Below, one piece after another: positions 63,399 through 64,000 of a stretch of 64,000 nt of DNA. The position numbers were made by a program, and so were the translations under genes. The stretch spans positions 13,811-77,810 of the forward strand of contig NZ_JAQYWQ010000006.1 of assembly GCF_029379315.1 (NCBI RefSeq). The letters run 5' to 3'. This DNA is from Nostoc sp. S13. GTDB lineage: Bacteria; Cyanobacteriota; Cyanobacteriia; Cyanobacteriales; Nostocaceae. Every line of letters begins with the position of its first letter. Within the stretch, counting starts at the first letter, position 1. Below the pieces are notes generated by a model, which saw nothing but the letters and a program-made list of their open reading frames with translations, was not told the DNA's origin and did no database searches.

Positions 63399-64000
63399 AT
63401 GATTATTGAAAATAGTGAAGTTGTGCTGTCAGTAAGGAATCTGACGGCTAATGTTGATGGGACACCGATTTTAAAGGGTGTAAATCTTGAGGTGCGATCG
63501 GGTGAAATTCATGCGATTATGGGGCCGAATGGTTCTGGTAAGAGTACCTTTTCTAAGGTGTTGGCTGGGCATCCAGCGTATGAGGTGACTGGCGGTGAGG
63601 TGATTTTTCAGGGGCAAAATCTGCTGGAATTGGAGCCAGAAGAACGGGCCAGAAGTGGTGTGTTTTTGGCGTTTCAGTATCCGCTAGAAATTCCGGGTGT
63701 GAGCAATTTGGATTTCTTGCGGGTGGCGTACAATTCTCGTCGGAAAGCACAGGGTTTAGAGGAAATAGACGCTTTTGATTTTGACGATTTGATTGAGGAA
63801 AAGCTGGATGTGGTGAAGATGAATCCCAGTTTTCTCAGTCGGAGTTTGAATGAAGGATTTTCTGGTGGTGAGAAAAAGCGGAATGAAATTCTGCAAATGG
63901 CGCTGCTGGAACCAAAGTTGGGAATTTTGGATGAGACAGATTCGGGTTTGGATATTGACGCGCTCCGTATTGTGGCTAATGGGGTAAATCAACTGGCAAG
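63399..64000 (+). CDS. sufC: SufC ATPase, 3' end outside window
   Basis: About 200 residues visible from the ATG at 63399 (GAGAGAAG upstream). An ABC-type ATPase: Walker [11 protein letters not shown]-loop FQYP, signature [12 protein letters not shown] and Walker [13 protein letters not shown] (the TDSGLD variant typical of SufC). Supplies ATP-driven conformational change to the SufBCD scaffold. The gene runs off the window; sufD and sufS are expected downstream. Confidence 0.96.
   Translation, partial: MIIENSEVVLSVRNLTANVDGTPILKGVNLEVRSGEIHAIMGPNGSGKSTFSKVLAGHPAYEVTGGEVIFQGQNLLELEPEERARSGVFLAFQYPLEIPGVSNLDFLRVAYNSRRKAQGLEEIDAFDFDDLIEEKLDVVKMNPSFLSRSLNEGFSGGEKKRNEILQMALLEPKLGILDETDSGLDIDALRIVANGVNQLA

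Overview
The window looks like chromosomal DNA of a filamentous heterocyst-type cyanobacterium close to Nostoc. The reasons are the ordered scytonemin (sunscreen pigment) gene cluster, psbO, frequent GCGATCGC (HIP1) octamers, heptanucleotide tandem arrays and many short palindromic dispersed repeats, and large multi-domain kinases and WD40 proteins. No rRNA, tRNA, CRISPR array or transposase gene was recognised. Gene names rest on reading the translated proteins and motifs, not on database searches.

Layout. (1) 1-3.4 kb: the 5' part of an exported Pro/Thr repeat protein cut by the window edge, a Ser/Thr kinase with MORN repeats, and a 247-bp MITE. (2) 3.4-24.1 kb, all on the minus strand: the scytonemin cluster. 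From upstream to downstream it runs scyA, scyB, scyC, scyD, scyE, scyF, a glycosyltransferase, tyrA, a dsbA-like gene, aroB, a fused trpE-trpG, trpC, trpA, tyrP and trpB. The shikimate/aromatic genes supply tryptophan and the tyrosine-pathway precursor; ScyB and ScyA condense the derived keto acids; ScyC cyclises; TyrP and ScyD/E/F carry export signals and probably act outside the cytoplasm. (3) 24.1-28.6 kb: a long divergent control region, then a PAS histidine kinase and an AraC-type response regulator on the plus strand, the expected regulators of the cluster. (4) 28.6-36.2 kb: an OmpR-type regulator, hisG, a broken TPR gene, and a three-gene phosphorelay whose first kinase has a GAF domain with both cysteine motifs of a DXCF cyanobacteriochrome. 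(5) 36.5-40.1 kb: a PEP-CTERM protein, grxC, gshB and a PEP-CTERM gene with an in-frame stop. (6) 40.6-44 kb: ftsZ and ftsQ. (7) 44.7-51.2 kb: a pair of P-loop NTPase genes, the second a 1686-residue STAND/WD40 protein. (8) 51.3-60.8 kb: psbO, sigF, a PilP-like lipoprotein, an ABC ATPase, a TPR protein, a YbjQ-family protein, a membrane protein and small unknowns. (9) 60.9-64 kb: sufR divergent from sufB-sufC, with two SufR operators between them; sufC runs off the window.

The most notable non-coding signal is a roughly 45-bp element containing TTGACA. It occurs three times upstream of scyA and once upstream of trpE, always pointing toward the gene and nearest at about 240 bp from the start codon. 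It suggests one shared switch for the pigment genes and their precursor genes, possibly worked by the neighbouring AraC-type regulator. Other leads are the candidate dual-cysteine photosensor near the sunscreen genes, the internal duplication of ScyC, the decayed chorismate mutase domain of TyrA, and the STAND NTPase pair whose start codons lie inside short tandem repeats.
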